This document shows, in pieces, positions 17,814 through 26,350 of a stretch of DNA of 48,623 nt. Source of the DNA: Oscillospiraceae bacterium (lineage in GTDB: Bacteria > Bacillota > Clostridia > Lachnospirales > Lachnospiraceae); contig JAETOO010000030.1 of NCBI GenBank assembly GCA_021771715.1, forward strand, positions 1-48,623, read 5' to 3'. Below the pieces are notes generated by a model. The model had not been told where the DNA came from, searched no databases, and saw nothing but the letters and a program-made list of their open reading frames with translations. A program made the position numbers and the translations under genes. How positions within the stretch are numbered: the stretch's first letter is position 1; the number at the start of each line of letters is the position of its first letter.

Positions 17814-19127
17814 ATGAAAAAGTTCAAACAGCTTCTGTCCGCGCTGTTTCTCGCCGGACTGTTCTCGCTTCTATTGTGTCTGCCCTCTTTTGCCGCCACT
17901 GCCCCCGCCAGAGTCAAGAAGGTCACGGCAAAGGCAAGTGAGTCCTCCGTGAAGCTGACCTGGAAAAAGGCATCGCGCGCCACCGGATACGACATTTACA
18001 TGAAGACCGGCGCAGACGGGGTGTACACGCGAATCGCCTCCACCAAGAAGACGACCTACACAAAGAAGAAGCTCAAGCCGGGCCAGACGTACTACTTCCG
18101 CATTCTTAGCTACCGCGGCTCCGGGTCGAAAAAGAGCTGCGCCGCTTCTTATTCCAATACCGCGAAGGCCAAGCCGGTGATCAAGGCAACCGCAGCGCCC
18201 AAAGGCTTCAAGAGCTACAAAACCGAGAGCGGGAAAATTTATTTTTCCTGGAACAAGGTGTCCAACGCGACCGGCTACATCGTCTACAAATACGACTCAG
18301 CCACAAAGAAATACGTGCAGGCCACAAAGACAAAAAATAAGAGCTGCTACGTTGGCGGCCTCACCGCCGGGAAGACCTACAAATTCAAGGTGAAAAGCTA
18401 CCGGACCGTAAACGGGGTGACGCGCTTCAGTTCCTTCTCCTCCGTGGTCACGAAAAAGATGCCGGCGATCTCCGACGATGTCTCGTCCGTGCACCCGATC
18501 TGGTACAAGGCCACCGTCCTCGAGAATGTGACCGCCAGCCCCGCGAACAGCAAGACAAAGCGGCAGGTCGTCCCGAAGAATACGAAGGTCACGGTGCTCA
18601 ATTACGGCTCGATCTGCAAGGTGCGGCTCGCCAACAACGACGAGGTCTACATCCGCCTCTCCAAGCTGAAGCTCACGTCGGAGCTCTACACAAAAAAATC
18701 CTACAGCAAATCGCTGAAGGAGGATTACGTGAATCAGAGCGGCTACACAAGCCCGACGAAGTACCTGATCTGGGTCAGCACCTACACGCAGGAGTACAGC
18801 CTGTACACCGGCTCACAGGGCAAGTGGAAGCTGCTGCGCACCGCGAAGGTCGCGACCGGAAAGGCAAAGTCCCCGACCTCCGTCCAGATCCGCAGCATCA
18901 CAAAGCGCGAAAAGCGGTGGACGCACGATGACGGCACGTACAACGAGCCGGTCGTCTACTTCTACTACGAAAACGCCTTCCACTCCCGCCTGAAAAAGCC
19001 GGACGGGACACTCGCATCCAAGACGATCGGCAAGCCGGTATCCGGCGGCTGCATCCGGATGTACGACGAGGACATCTGGTACCTCTACGAAAACGTACCG
19101 AACAAGACAACGGTTGTCATCTACTGA
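17814..19127 (+). CDS. Exported L,D-transpeptidase (YkuD) with two fibronectin type III domains
   Basis: A 437-residue secreted protein. It starts at ATG 17814 (AAAGGAGAG upstream). The signal peptide is KKFKQLLSALFLAGLFSLLL ending near SFAATA. Two FnIII repeats (about residues 30-120 and 122-215; SSVKLTWKKASRATGYDIY and GKIYFSWNKVSNATGYIVY) are followed by an SH3-like stretch and a C-terminal YkuD domain. Catalytic residues are His390 (NAFHSRL) and Cys413 in SGGCIRM. The enzyme forms 3-3 crosslinks or attaches proteins to peptidoglycan. It is very Lys-rich, fitting a wall-binding role. A related FnIII domain occurs in the hydrolase at 39889. Confidence 0.94.
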   Translation: MKKFKQLLSALFLAGLFSLLLCLPSFAATAPARVKKVTAKASESSVKLTWKKASRATGYDIYMKTGADGVYTRIASTKKTTYTKKKLKPGQTYYFRILSYRGSGSKKSCAASYSNTAKAKPVIKATAAPKGFKSYKTESGKIYFSWNKVSNATGYIVYKYDSATKKYVQATKTKNKSCYVGGLTAGKTYKFKVKSYRTVNGVTRFSSFSSVVTKKMPAISDDVSSVHPIWYKATVLENVTASPANSKTKRQVVPKNTKVTVLNYGSICKVRLANNDEVYIRLSKLKLTSELYTKKSYSKSLKEDYVNQSGYTSPTKYLIWVSTYTQEYSLYTGSQGKWKLLRTAKVATGKAKSPTSVQIRSITKREKRWTHDDGTYNEPVVYFYYENAFHSRLKKPDGTLASKTIGKPVSGGCIRMYDEDIWYLYENVPNKTTVVIY

Positions 19128-19160
19128 TCAAAAGGGGCCCCCGCTTAACGGCGGAGGCCC
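19128..19160 (-). terminator. Terminator after mgtE, between converging genes
   Basis: On the minus strand GGGCCTCCGC pairs with GCGGGGGCCC (one bulge) and is followed by CTTTT. It sits 14 nt from the mgtE stop and directly after the L,D-transpeptidase stop, so it may also serve the plus strand. Confidence 0.75.
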
Positions 19161-19173
19161 TCACATTATCCTG

Positions 19174-20520
19174 TCATATTCCAAGCATCCGCGTCGCGAT
19201 CTGAAAGTAGATCAGCAGCGACACGGCGTCCACGATCGTCGTGATGAACGGGCTCGCCATCACTGCCGGGTCGAAGCCGACCTTCTTCGCGAGCAGCGGC
19301 AGGCTGCAGCCGACCAGCTTCGCCACGATGACCGTGATCACCATCGTCGAGCAGACGATCACCGCCACCTGCATCGCCACACGGTCCAGCAGCAGCAGCT
19401 TTACAAAATTCACGGCGGAGAGCGTCAGGCCGCAGAGCACCCCGACGCGCAGCTCCTTCCACAGAACGCGGAGCATGTCGCGGATCCCCAGCTCCCCCAG
19501 CGAGATGCCGCGGATGATCGTCACGGACGACTGGCCGCCCGCATTTCCGCCGGTGTCCATGAACATCGGAATGTATGCGGTGAGCACCGCGTACGACGCG
19601 AGCGCCGTCTCATACCGCGTGATAATCCCGCCCGTGAACGTCGCCGACACCATCAGAAGCAGCAGCCACGGGATGCGCTTTTTCCACGTCTCGAAGACGG
19701 ACGTCTTCATGTACGGCTTGTCGGTCGGCATGATAGCGGCCATCTTCTCAATATCCTCGGTCGCCTCCTCCTCGATGATATCCATGACGTCATCGACCGT
19801 GATGATCCCGACCAGGCGATTCTCGCTGTCGACCACCGGCATCGCGTCAAAGTCGTATTTCTGGAACTGGTGCGCGACCTCCTCCTGGTCCATCAGCGTG
19901 TTGATCGTGATGACATTTTCCTCCATCAGATCCCCGATCCGGTCAGCCGCCGCGCTCAGAAGCAGCATGCGCAGCGAGATCGTGCCCCGGATCTTCCGGT
20001 ACTGATCCGTCACATAGCAGGTGTTGATCGTCTCCTTGTCGAGACCGATCCTCCGGATCCGCTCAATCGCCTCGGACACCGTCTGGTTCTCCTTCAGGTC
20101 GACAAACTCGACCGTCATGATGCTTCCCGCGGAATCCTCCGGATAGCGCAGCAGATGGTTGATGTCGCGCCGCGTCTCCGGCGTCGTCTGCGCCAGCAGC
20201 CGCTTCACCACATTCGCAGGCATCTCCTCCATCAGATCCGCCGCATCGTCCGCAAACAGGTTCTCAATGATGTTCGCAGCCTCGCGGTCCGTCAGCGATG
20301 TGATGATCGTCTGCTCCACGTCGGTCGGCAGGAAGGAGAAGACATCCGCCGCGATCGCCTTCGGGAGCATCCGAAACAGCTTGATCAGCTCCGCGGGAGT
20401 CAGCTCCAGACTCTCCATCAGATCCGCGATGTCGGCTTCATTCAGCTCCGCGATCTCGCCGCGGATCTTCGCATACTGGCCGTGTTCAATGTACTCCTGC
20501 ATTTTCTCAATATCTAACAT
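19174..20520 (-). CDS. mgtE: Magnesium transporter MgtE
   Basis: A 448-residue Mg2+ channel/transporter. An N-terminal helical MgtE_N domain (ELTPAELIKLFRMLP, DVEQTIITSL) is followed by a CBS pair (SIMTVEFVDLKENQTVSEAI; VITINTLMDQEEVAHQF; MPVVDSENRLVGIITVDDV) and five C-terminal transmembrane helices. These carry the family motif PMFMDTGGNAGGQSS and the Asp in VGFDPAVMASPF. The cytoplasmic N and CBS domains sense Mg2+. I looked for an M-box (ykoK) riboswitch in the 5' region and did not find its conserved blocks; a different structured element lies there (20765-20850). Confidence 0.96.
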   Translation of the reverse strand: MLDIEKMQEYIEHGQYAKIRGEIAELNEADIADLMESLELTPAELIKLFRMLPKAIAADVFSFLPTDVEQTIITSLTDREAANIIENLFADDAADLMEEMPANVVKRLLAQTTPETRRDINHLLRYPEDSAGSIMTVEFVDLKENQTVSEAIERIRRIGLDKETINTCYVTDQYRKIRGTISLRMLLLSAAADRIGDLMEENVITINTLMDQEEVAHQFQKYDFDAMPVVDSENRLVGIITVDDVMDIIEEEATEDIEKMAAIMPTDKPYMKTSVFETWKKRIPWLLLLMVSATFTGGIITRYETALASYAVLTAYIPMFMDTGGNAGGQSSVTIIRGISLGELGIRDMLRVLWKELRVGVLCGLTLSAVNFVKLLLLDRVAMQVAVIVCSTMVITVIVAKLVGCSLPLLAKKVGFDPAVMASPFITTIVDAVSLLIYFQIATRMLGI

Positions 20521-20591
20521 ATCAGGCCTCCTGTTCTACTGCTGTCGCAGCCGTCAGGCCCTGCCCCGTCGGGCAGCATTCCAAATGGCTA

Positions 20592-20744
20592 GTTACTGTT
20601 CACGGCCATACTGGCCGCGCCCAGTAACACGCTTCGCGATGCACACAAAATGCGTTTTCAACGCATTTTGGCGCTGCTACCCTCGGGATTTTCGTGCATT
20701 CTGCACGAAAACACCTCGCGAGACAGTACCCCCGTGAACTGTAA
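20592..20744. mobile_element. MITE-like element B with terminal inverted repeats and 8-bp target duplication
   Basis: The ends are GTTACTGTTCACGG (20592-20605) and CCGTGAACTGTAAC (20731-20744), inverted with 13 of 14 positions matching. Both ends are directly flanked by the same 8 bp AATGGCTA (20584-20591 and 20745-20752), as expected of a target-site duplication. The interior is a string of short palindromes (AAAATGCG/CGCATTTT, TTTTCGTGCA/TGCACGAAAA, CGCTTCGCG). No coding capacity. Confidence 0.8.
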
Positions 20745-20764
20745 CAATGGCTACCGCAGTTTCG

Positions 20765-20850
20765 GGTAAATGGTTTTCATGGAGGGCCAAGGCCCAGGAA
20801 CATCCGTCGTACTGTGCGTATGACTTCGTTTCTTCACAAAAACCACCACC
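20765..20850. other. Structured intergenic element, possible leader RNA
   Basis: TGGTTTT (20771-20777) can pair with AAAACCA (20839-20845), extended by GGT/ACC across a small mismatch, closing over an inner perfect hairpin GGGCC-AA-GGCCC (20784-20795) and a TGTG/CACA hairpin. It lies between the PAP2 stop and mgtE, so on the minus strand it could be in the mgtE leader. It matches no riboswitch that I recognise. It may instead be part of the neighbouring repeat. Confidence 0.4.
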
Positions 20851-20878
20851 TTTCGCCTGATAAATTAGAACTTCTTTC

Positions 20879-21430
20879 CTATGCCCTCTCGATCCGGACC
20901 CGCACCTGGTTCACCAGATAGTGCGATGCCGCGCCGCAGAGCGCTCCGGTCAAAGCCCCGCAGATTACGTCTGTCGGATAATGGATGCCGATGTAGAGCC
21001 GCGAAAATCCCATGAGCGCCGCAAAGAGCAGCGTCAGCCACCGCGCCCTGCTCCCCTTCTGCGTCATGCAGATCGCCGTCGCCGCGGCAAAAGAGCTCCC
21101 GGCATGCCCTGACGGGAAGGAAAAATCTGTGGCCTTTTTCGTCAGCAGAATCAGCCCCTCCACGACCTCATACGGCCTGGTCCTCGCAATCACCCGCTTC
21201 AGGAAAAAATTGTTGAAGCCCAGGGAAAAGACCAGTCCGAGCAGGCCCGCAATCCCCGCCCAGCGCGTCCTCCTGAAGCAGAGCAGCACAAGGCAGAGCA
21301 GAATCCAGATGAAGCCGAGGCTGCCGAGCCGTGTGATAAACGTCATCACGGGCGTCAGCCAGTCCGCCCTCAGATATTCCTGGATCCAGAGCAGAAGATT
21401 GCCGTCGAGTGTCAGTAAGGTATCAATCAT
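20879..21430 (-). CDS. PAP2-family membrane phosphatase
   Basis: A 183-residue protein with about five transmembrane helices and the three-part PAP2 signature: KRVIARTRP, PSGHAGSSFA, and SRLYIGIHYPTDV with the catalytic histidines. Such enzymes remove phosphate from undecaprenyl pyrophosphate or phosphatidyl-glycerol phosphate at the outer face of the membrane. The ATG at 21430 has AGGAGG 7 nt upstream, better than the GTG one codon earlier. It is monocistronic or read through toward mgtE. Confidence 0.93.
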   Translation of the reverse strand: MIDTLLTLDGNLLLWIQEYLRADWLTPVMTFITRLGSLGFIWILLCLVLLCFRRTRWAGIAGLLGLVFSLGFNNFFLKRVIARTRPYEVVEGLILLTKKATDFSFPSGHAGSSFAAATAICMTQKGSRARWLTLLFAALMGFSRLYIGIHYPTDVICGALTGALCGAASHYLVNQVRVRIERA

Positions 21431-21510
21431 CACGTATCCTCCTGTGACATAGCGTTTTTACGCTTCTCTATTTTAGCGCGGTTGCGCGAAGCGCGCAAGG
21501 TATTTTTTTA

Positions 21511-21670
21511 GTCACAGTTCAGCCACAGACAGGAGCCGCGAGGAGTCGCCCATCGCGAAGCGATTTTAAATGGCGACTCCGACCTGGCAAGTGCACCGTA
21601 AGGTGCGCGTGCCGCTACCCGCGCGGCGGATAGACCTGCGGCTTGCATGGCGTCCCGACTGAACCGTAAC
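21511..21670. mobile_element. MITE-like element C with terminal inverted repeats
   Basis: Left end GTCACAGTTCAG (21511-21522) and right end CTGAACCGTAAC (21659-21670) are inverted copies with two mismatches. It is flanked by similar T-runs (ATTTTTTTA and ATTTTTTA), compatible with a duplicated target. The interior shares CCACAGACAGGAG and GGCTTGCATGGCGTCC with element D and has its own palindromes. Confidence 0.75.
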
Positions 21671-21684
21671 AATTTTTTAACAGA

Positions 21685-21712
21685 GAAAAACCGCCATCCC
21701 TGCGGATGGCGG
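21685..21712 (-). terminator. Terminator after fba
   Basis: CCGCCATCC pairs perfectly with GGATGGCGG around CTGC; on the minus strand it is followed by TTTTT. It lies 51 nt beyond the fba stop. Confidence 0.92.
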
Positions 21713-21763
21713 CTCTCCCGAATAGTGTAATGTCGAAAAATTCGAAGCGTGCAAAGTTAATAC

Positions 21764-22702
21764 TCAGGCCTTGTTCTCGCTGCCAAGTACATCCTTGATC
21801 TTGTGAGCTACAACAGCCTTTACATTCGCGCGGCCAACCTTCAGATACTCACGCGGATCGAAGATAGACGGATCGCCGTGCAGTGTCTGCAGTACGCCTG
21901 CGGTCAAGCCAAGACGAAGGTCGGAGTCGATGTTGATCTTGCAGACTGCGGATCTTGCTGCCTCGCGGAGCTGATCCTCCGGAACGCCGATTGCATCCTT
22001 CAGCTTGCCGCCGTTCTCGTTGATGATCTTTACGTACTCCTGCGGTACGGAAGATGCGCCGTGAAGAACGATCGGGAAGCCCGGGATTCTCTGCTCGATC
22101 TCATGAAGGATATCGAAGCGAAGCTGCGGCTTTGTGCCCGGCTTGAACTTGTATGCGCCGTGGCTCGTGCCGATCGCGATCGCCAGAGAGTCAACGCCCG
22201 TCTTTGTGACGAACTCCTCTACCTCATCCGGCTGTGTATAGGAAGAATCCTCAGCGGATACCTTTACATCATCCTCGATGCCTGCCAGCTTGCCAAGCTC
22301 AGCCTCTACCACTACGCCGTGTGCGTGTGCGTACTCAACAACCTTCTTGGTCAGCTCGATGTTCTCCTGGAAGGAATACTTGGAGCCGTCGATCATGACA
22401 GAGGTGAAGCCACCGTCGATGCAGGACTTGCAGATCTCGAAGTCTGCGCCGTGATCCAGATGCAGAGCGATCGGGATATTCGGGTTCTCAATCAGAGCAG
22501 CCTCTACCAGCTTTACCAGGTAGGTATGGTTCGCATACTTTCTCGCACCTGCGGATACCTGAAGGATAACCGGGGAATTCAGCTCGCCGGCTGCCTCAGT
22601 GATCGCCTGAACGATCTCCATGTTGTTTACGTTGAATGCTCCGATTGCATAACCGCCTTCGTATGCCTTTTTGAACATCTCGGTAGTTGTTACTAATGCC
22701 AT
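21764..22702 (-). CDS. fba: Class II fructose-1,6-bisphosphate aldolase
   Basis: A 312-residue zinc aldolase of glycolysis and gluconeogenesis. The start is the ATG of MALVTTTEMFKKAYEGGYAI with AAAGGAGG 8 nt upstream; an in-frame start 10 codons earlier lies inside the leader. Zinc and substrate motifs visible are ALHLDHGAD, VVEAELGKLAG, IAIGTSHGAYKF and VLHGASS. Codon use is strongly biased, as in a highly expressed gene. The leader has a TAGAAT -10 box with a weak -35 and an eight-pair hairpin (22739-22762, CGGTGCGA/TCGCACCG). It is monocistronic with a strong terminator. Confidence 0.96.
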   Translation of the reverse strand: MALVTTTEMFKKAYEGGYAIGAFNVNNMEIVQAITEAAGELNSPVILQVSAGARKYANHTYLVKLVEAALIENPNIPIALHLDHGADFEICKSCIDGGFTSVMIDGSKYSFQENIELTKKVVEYAHAHGVVVEAELGKLAGIEDDVKVSAEDSSYTQPDEVEEFVTKTGVDSLAIAIGTSHGAYKFKPGTKPQLRFDILHEIEQRIPGFPIVLHGASSVPQEYVKIINENGGKLKDAIGVPEDQLREAARSAVCKINIDSDLRLGLTAGVLQTLHGDPSIFDPREYLKVGRANVKAVVAHKIKDVLGSENKA

Positions 22703-22832
22703 AATTAATTCCTCCTTTAGTGCTAATGACAAGATTCACGGTGCGATGCATATCCTCGCACCGGCTGTCCTTATTCTATCACACCTTTTCCAGATTTACG
22801 AGATAAATTTTTCAGATTGAGAAAAAATCTTG

Positions 22833-23609
22833 TTACGCCAGAAACGAAAATCCCATCACGACCGCGCCGAGCACCACGAGCACAATGCCTGTCGCGCGGT
22901 TTAAGGTCTTTGGCTCCGCCTTATTCGCAAACACTGCCGCGATCCTTGCCCAGAGGAACGTGAATATTACGCACAGCGCCCACACGGTCCAGTCCGGCAT
23001 GCCGCCGATCGCGAAGTGGGACACGGCCCCGGTCAGCGCCGTAAAAGTCATGATGAACACGCTCGTCCCGACCGCGGTCTTCAGCTCATAGCCGAGCACG
23101 GACGTCAGGATCAGGAGCATCATCATGCCGCCGCCTGCGCCGATGAAGCCGCAGATAAATCCGATCAGAACGCCGCAGACCACGGACTGCACCGCGCGCT
23201 TCTTTGCAGAGACGCCCTGCATCGCCTCCTTGGTCGTCATGACCGGACGCACGATAAATTTGATTCCGAGCAGGAACGTCATAAACACCGAAAAATTCCC
23301 CATCGCAGCCGGCGGCACCAGGCTCGAGATATAGCTGCCGACCACCGTAAACACCAGCACGGAGCACATCATGATCAGCCCGTTGCGGATGTCGAGGTTC
23401 TTATTTTTTCCGTATGTGTACGCGGACACCGCGCTCGCCAGCACATCCGAGGACAGCGCGATCCCGACCGCCAGGTACGGCTCCATGCCCAGAAAGGTCA
23501 CAAGCATCGGGGTGATAACGGCCGCCGCGCTCATCCCGGCAAACCCCGTGCCGAGACCTGCGCCCATTCCGGCAAAAAAAGTCACAACAACCATAAGTAA
23601 AGTTTCCAT
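22833..23609 (-). CDS. TauE/SafE-family sulfite exporter-like permease
   Basis: A 258-residue membrane protein with about eight transmembrane helices in two repeats. The family signatures are GMGAGLGTGFAGMSAAAVITP in the first half and GFICGFIGAGGGMMMLLIL in the second. These transporters move sulfite, sulfoacetate or other small organosulfur anions; the substrate here is unknown. The preferred start is the second of two close ATGs (METLLMVVV), 9 nt after AAGGAG. No sulfur-metabolism gene is adjacent. Confidence 0.9.
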   Translation of the reverse strand: METLLMVVVTFFAGMGAGLGTGFAGMSAAAVITPMLVTFLGMEPYLAVGIALSSDVLASAVSAYTYGKNKNLDIRNGLIMMCSVLVFTVVGSYISSLVPPAAMGNFSVFMTFLLGIKFIVRPVMTTKEAMQGVSAKKRAVQSVVCGVLIGFICGFIGAGGGMMMLLILTSVLGYELKTAVGTSVFIMTFTALTGAVSHFAIGGMPDWTVWALCVIFTFLWARIAAVFANKAEPKTLNRATGIVLVVLGAVVMGFSFLA

Positions 23610-23684
23610 TTCCATCGGCTCCTTCGTCACTTATTGTTTGTCATAACTCACATTTTCCCACATTCACGCGGTAAACGCATAATC

Positions 23685-23753
23685 AAAGAAACTGGCCGCA
23701 TAATCGGAAACCGGCAGTCCATCCTGCCGCCGGCCTCCCGCGCCAGTCTCTTT
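23685..23753 (-). terminator. Branched terminator after yajC
   Basis: AAAGAAACTGGC (23685-23696) pairs with GCCAGTCTCTTT (23742-23753), one mismatch, enclosing a smaller CGGCAG/CTGCCG hairpin. It is 10 nt beyond the yajC stop. Confidence 0.7.
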
Positions 23754-23762
23754 CTCCCTTAG

Positions 23763-24080
23763 TTACGCCTCTCCGGGCTTCTCCACCTCTGAGATCGCCG
23801 TCTTCTTCATCGGGATGCGGCAGTTCTTGTTGCTGCCGAACTCGACGATACAGTCCTCGTCCGTGATATCAATCACCACACCGTAAAAGCCGCTCGTCGT
23901 CACGATCGTGTCGCCGATCTCCAGAGCAGACAGCATCGCCTGCATTCTCTTCTGCTCCTTCTTCTGCGGACGGATCGCGAACAGGTACATCGCACCGCCG
24001 ATAATCACGATATAGACGAGCATCAGTGCGATTCCGCCTCCTGCCGATGCAGTTGCCGCCTCAGTCATCAGGTTTACCAT
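23763..24080 (-). CDS. yajC: Preprotein translocase subunit YajC
   Basis: A 105-residue single-span protein of the SecDF-YajC complex. The transmembrane helix IALMLVYIVIIGGAMYLFAI is followed by the family motif RPQKKEQKRMQAML and a small beta domain (LEIGDTIVTTSGFYGVVIDI). The ATG has AAAGGAGG upstream. It lies 164 nt after tgt in the same direction, the usual tgt-yajC order; secDF does not follow. Confidence 0.95.
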   Translation of the reverse strand: MVNLMTEAATASAGGGIALMLVYIVIIGGAMYLFAIRPQKKEQKRMQAMLSALEIGDTIVTTSGFYGVVIDITDEDCIVEFGSNKNCRIPMKKTAISEVEKPGEA

Positions 24081-24244
24081 TCCAGTTCCTCCTTTATTTT
24101 GCGGGTGTTCTCTTGCTCTCTGCGCTCCCCGCTATTCCTTCGCCGCACGCACTCCTTCGGAGCCAGGCGGCAGCTATCCTTACTATCATACACAAAGAAT
24201 TGGTATTCAGCAAGTGTTTTTTCATTTTTCGTTACAGTCCTGTC

Positions 24245-25381
24245 TCAATTTTCCTGCGTATACCGCTCAATCTTCGCCTTTTTGAACGCCTGATACGTCC
24301 CGGCGTCGATCGCATCCCGGATCTCGGCCATCAGGTGATTGTAGAAATACAGGTTGTGCAGGACGCACAGCCGCATGCCGAGCATCTCCTTCGCTTTCAG
24401 CAGATGGCGGATGTAAGCCCTGCTGTAGCTGCGGCACGCCGGGCACTGGCAGCCCTCCTCGATCGGGCGGTCGTCCAACTCGTACTTTGCGTTGAACAGA
24501 TTGAGCTTGCCGTCCGCCGTGTAGACGTGTCCGTGGCGGCCGTTCCGCGACGGGTAGACACAGTCGAAGAAATCGACACCGCGGTCCACCGCCTCCAGGA
24601 TGTTCAGCGGCGTGCCTACGCCCATCAGATAGACCGGCTTCTCCTTTGGCAGATACGGCACGACCTCGTCGAGGATGTGGTACATCTGCTCATGTGTCTC
24701 CCCGACCGCGAGTCCTCCGATGGCATACCCGTCCAGCTCCAGCTCCGTGATCTGCTTCGCGTGCTCGATGCGGATATCGTCGTAGATCGCCCCCTGGTTG
24801 ATGCCGAACAACAGCTGCTGCGGATTGATCGTATCCTCCAGACCGTTCAGCCTCGCCATCTCCGCCTTGCATCTGGCCAGCCACCGCGTCGTGCGCTCCA
24901 CGGACTTCTGCACATACTCGCGCTCCGCCACGCTCGACGGGCACTCGTCAAACGCCATCGCGATCGTCGACCCGAGGTTCGACTGGATCTGCATACTCTG
25001 CTCCGGCCCCATAAAAATCTTCCGCCCGTCAATATGCGACTGGAAGGTCACGCCCTCCTCCCTGATCTTCCGCAGACTCGCAAGCGAAAACACCTGGAAT
25101 CCGCCGGAATCCGTCAGAATCGGCCGGTCCCAGTTCATAAACCGGTGCAGCCCTCCCAGCTTCTTCACGACCTCGTCGCCCGGACGCACATGCAGATGGT
25201 ACGTATTGGACAGCTCAATCTGCGTGCCGATCTCCTTCAGATCCGTCGTCGCAACTGCCCCCTTGATCGCCGCCACCGTTCCCACATTCATGAAGACCGG
25301 CGTCTGCACCGTGCCGTGCACCGTCGTAAACTCCGCGCGCTTCGCGCGCCCTTCCGTTTTCAATACCCGATATGTCGCCAT
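24245..25381 (-). CDS. tgt: tRNA-guanine (queuine) transglycosylase
   Basis: A 378-residue TIM-barrel enzyme that swaps guanine-34 for preQ1 in tRNAs with GUN anticodons. The start is MATYRVLKTEGRAKRAEF with GAGGAGGAAGC upstream; an open extension of 87 codons shows no conservation. Motifs visible are LTDSGGFQVFSL (catalytic-pocket Asp), GGLAVGE, GVDFFDCVYPSRNGRHGHV (nucleophile Asp) and the zinc site CQCPACRSYSRAYIRHL. Its leader is long (about 290 nt from the promoter at 25675-25703). I see no preQ1 riboswitch consensus in it. Confidence 0.96.
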   Translation of the reverse strand: MATYRVLKTEGRAKRAEFTTVHGTVQTPVFMNVGTVAAIKGAVATTDLKEIGTQIELSNTYHLHVRPGDEVVKKLGGLHRFMNWDRPILTDSGGFQVFSLASLRKIREEGVTFQSHIDGRKIFMGPEQSMQIQSNLGSTIAMAFDECPSSVAEREYVQKSVERTTRWLARCKAEMARLNGLEDTINPQQLLFGINQGAIYDDIRIEHAKQITELELDGYAIGGLAVGETHEQMYHILDEVVPYLPKEKPVYLMGVGTPLNILEAVDRGVDFFDCVYPSRNGRHGHVYTADGKLNLFNAKYELDDRPIEEGCQCPACRSYSRAYIRHLLKAKEMLGMRLCVLHNLYFYNHLMAEIRDAIDAGTYQAFKKAKIERYTQEN

Positions 25382-25674
25382 ATGCTTCCTCCTCTGGACG
25401 GCCGCCATTTTCTCCTCAGCTCCCACCGGCTGCGACAACGTATCACTGTGCTCGTCAGCATATTTCCACGCTACATCAGCATGCCACTGTGCTGCGACAA
25501 CATTTCTCCGCGTCCCGGCTTGTCTGATCTCCCGCCGCCCGTATCTCTCCTGCGAAGCCTGACACGTATTTGACCGCATAGTCCTTCCTGCAACGCTTCC
25601 AGCCTGCGCCTCCTGCTCACGCTCTCGGCACATCCCTTCCACGCAACCTGCCCAGGCTTCGCTTCGACCTCTCT

Positions 25675-25703
25675 ATCATAGTATGCCTGCCCTAAAAATG
25701 CAA
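25675..25703 (-). promoter_or_regulatory. Sigma-A promoter for tgt
   Basis: On the minus strand TTGCAT, 17-nt spacer, TATGAT. It predicts a leader of roughly 290 nt before tgt; 25382-25670 holds no gene I can support. Confidence 0.7.
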
Positions 25704-25805
25704 CCGATTCCTGCCATCTTCTCATCTGAGAAACCTGCTATTTCCTACAGCCACCCCTAAACAGCAATACCCCCATCCACGCTCCTCCTTGGCCCGCCAC
25801 CCCCA

Positions 25806-26047
25806 GAGAAGCTCACAGGGCCGCGTGGAAGTGACTATAGCGAGTCTTTACAAGTTCTTAGGCCTTGGAATACCGGAGCAGCTGTAAATATCCTGCGTTC
25901 CAGCAGGATATTTAGCGGGCACTGTCTGAGAAACAGGTGCATCCGGCACCTGTTTCGAGTTGCCCGCGGCAGCTGCGCAGGTATTCCAAGGCCCTAGAAC
26001 TTGTAGACGAGCGATTCGGAGCTTCCGCGCGGCCCTGTGAGCTTCTC
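25806..26047. repeat. Large intergenic inverted repeat with internal hairpins
   Basis: Outer arms 25806-25874 and 25980-26047 (about 69 nt each) are inverted copies with few mismatches, beginning GAGAAGCTCACAGGGCCGCG and ending GGCCTTGGAATACC. Between them are a perfect 12-pair hairpin (TAAATATCCTGC / GCAGGATATTTA), a GCGGGCA/TGCCCGC stem, and an 11-pair hairpin (GAAACAGGTGC / GCACCTGTTTC), bracketed by CAGCTG on both sides. No coding sequence. It lies between divergent genes tgt and the activase. 26048-26310 is a C/T-rich stretch with no gene. Confidence 0.92.
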
Positions 26048-26314
26048 GTCCGCCAGGCCTCAACTGCCATGTCAGAATCTCTCCCCCGCAAAATCCCGAT
26101 TTCACAAAACTTTAACAAATCCCCTCTCTCTCCCCAAAATTGTCCGAATTCTATCCCCCAAATCCCCCATTCGTTTTTCACTTCCCTCCCCGCGCACTTT
26201 TTTTCTTTCTATATATAAAGGAAACTTTCTCCCATCCCTCCCCTTCCAGGAAACCCCCGTCCCTGTCCTGCATATATTTACCAATACTTATCTCAAAATT
26301 TGTGACTCCCGGAT

Positions 26315-26343
26315 TTGATCTTTTAAAAAAAATGTCGTATAAT
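26315..26343 (+). promoter_or_regulatory. Sigma-A promoter of the activase gene
   Basis: TTGATC, 17-nt spacer, TATAAT; the -10 is consensus. Transcription would begin near 26350, giving a ~105-nt structured leader. Confidence 0.8.
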
Positions 26344-26350
26344 GTGAACG

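Noticed and set aside
20521..20878. An M-box (ykoK) magnesium riboswitch upstream of mgtE
   Set aside because: The conserved blocks of the M-box are absent on the minus strand; only a different fold and a repeat element are present.
25382..25642. An 87-codon N-terminal extension of tgt
   Set aside because: The extension has no conserved features, and a strong ribosome site precedes MATYRVLK, where the family normally starts.
25382..25670. A preQ1 riboswitch in the long tgt leader
   Set aside because: Neither the class I nor the class II preQ1 consensus could be found by eye.
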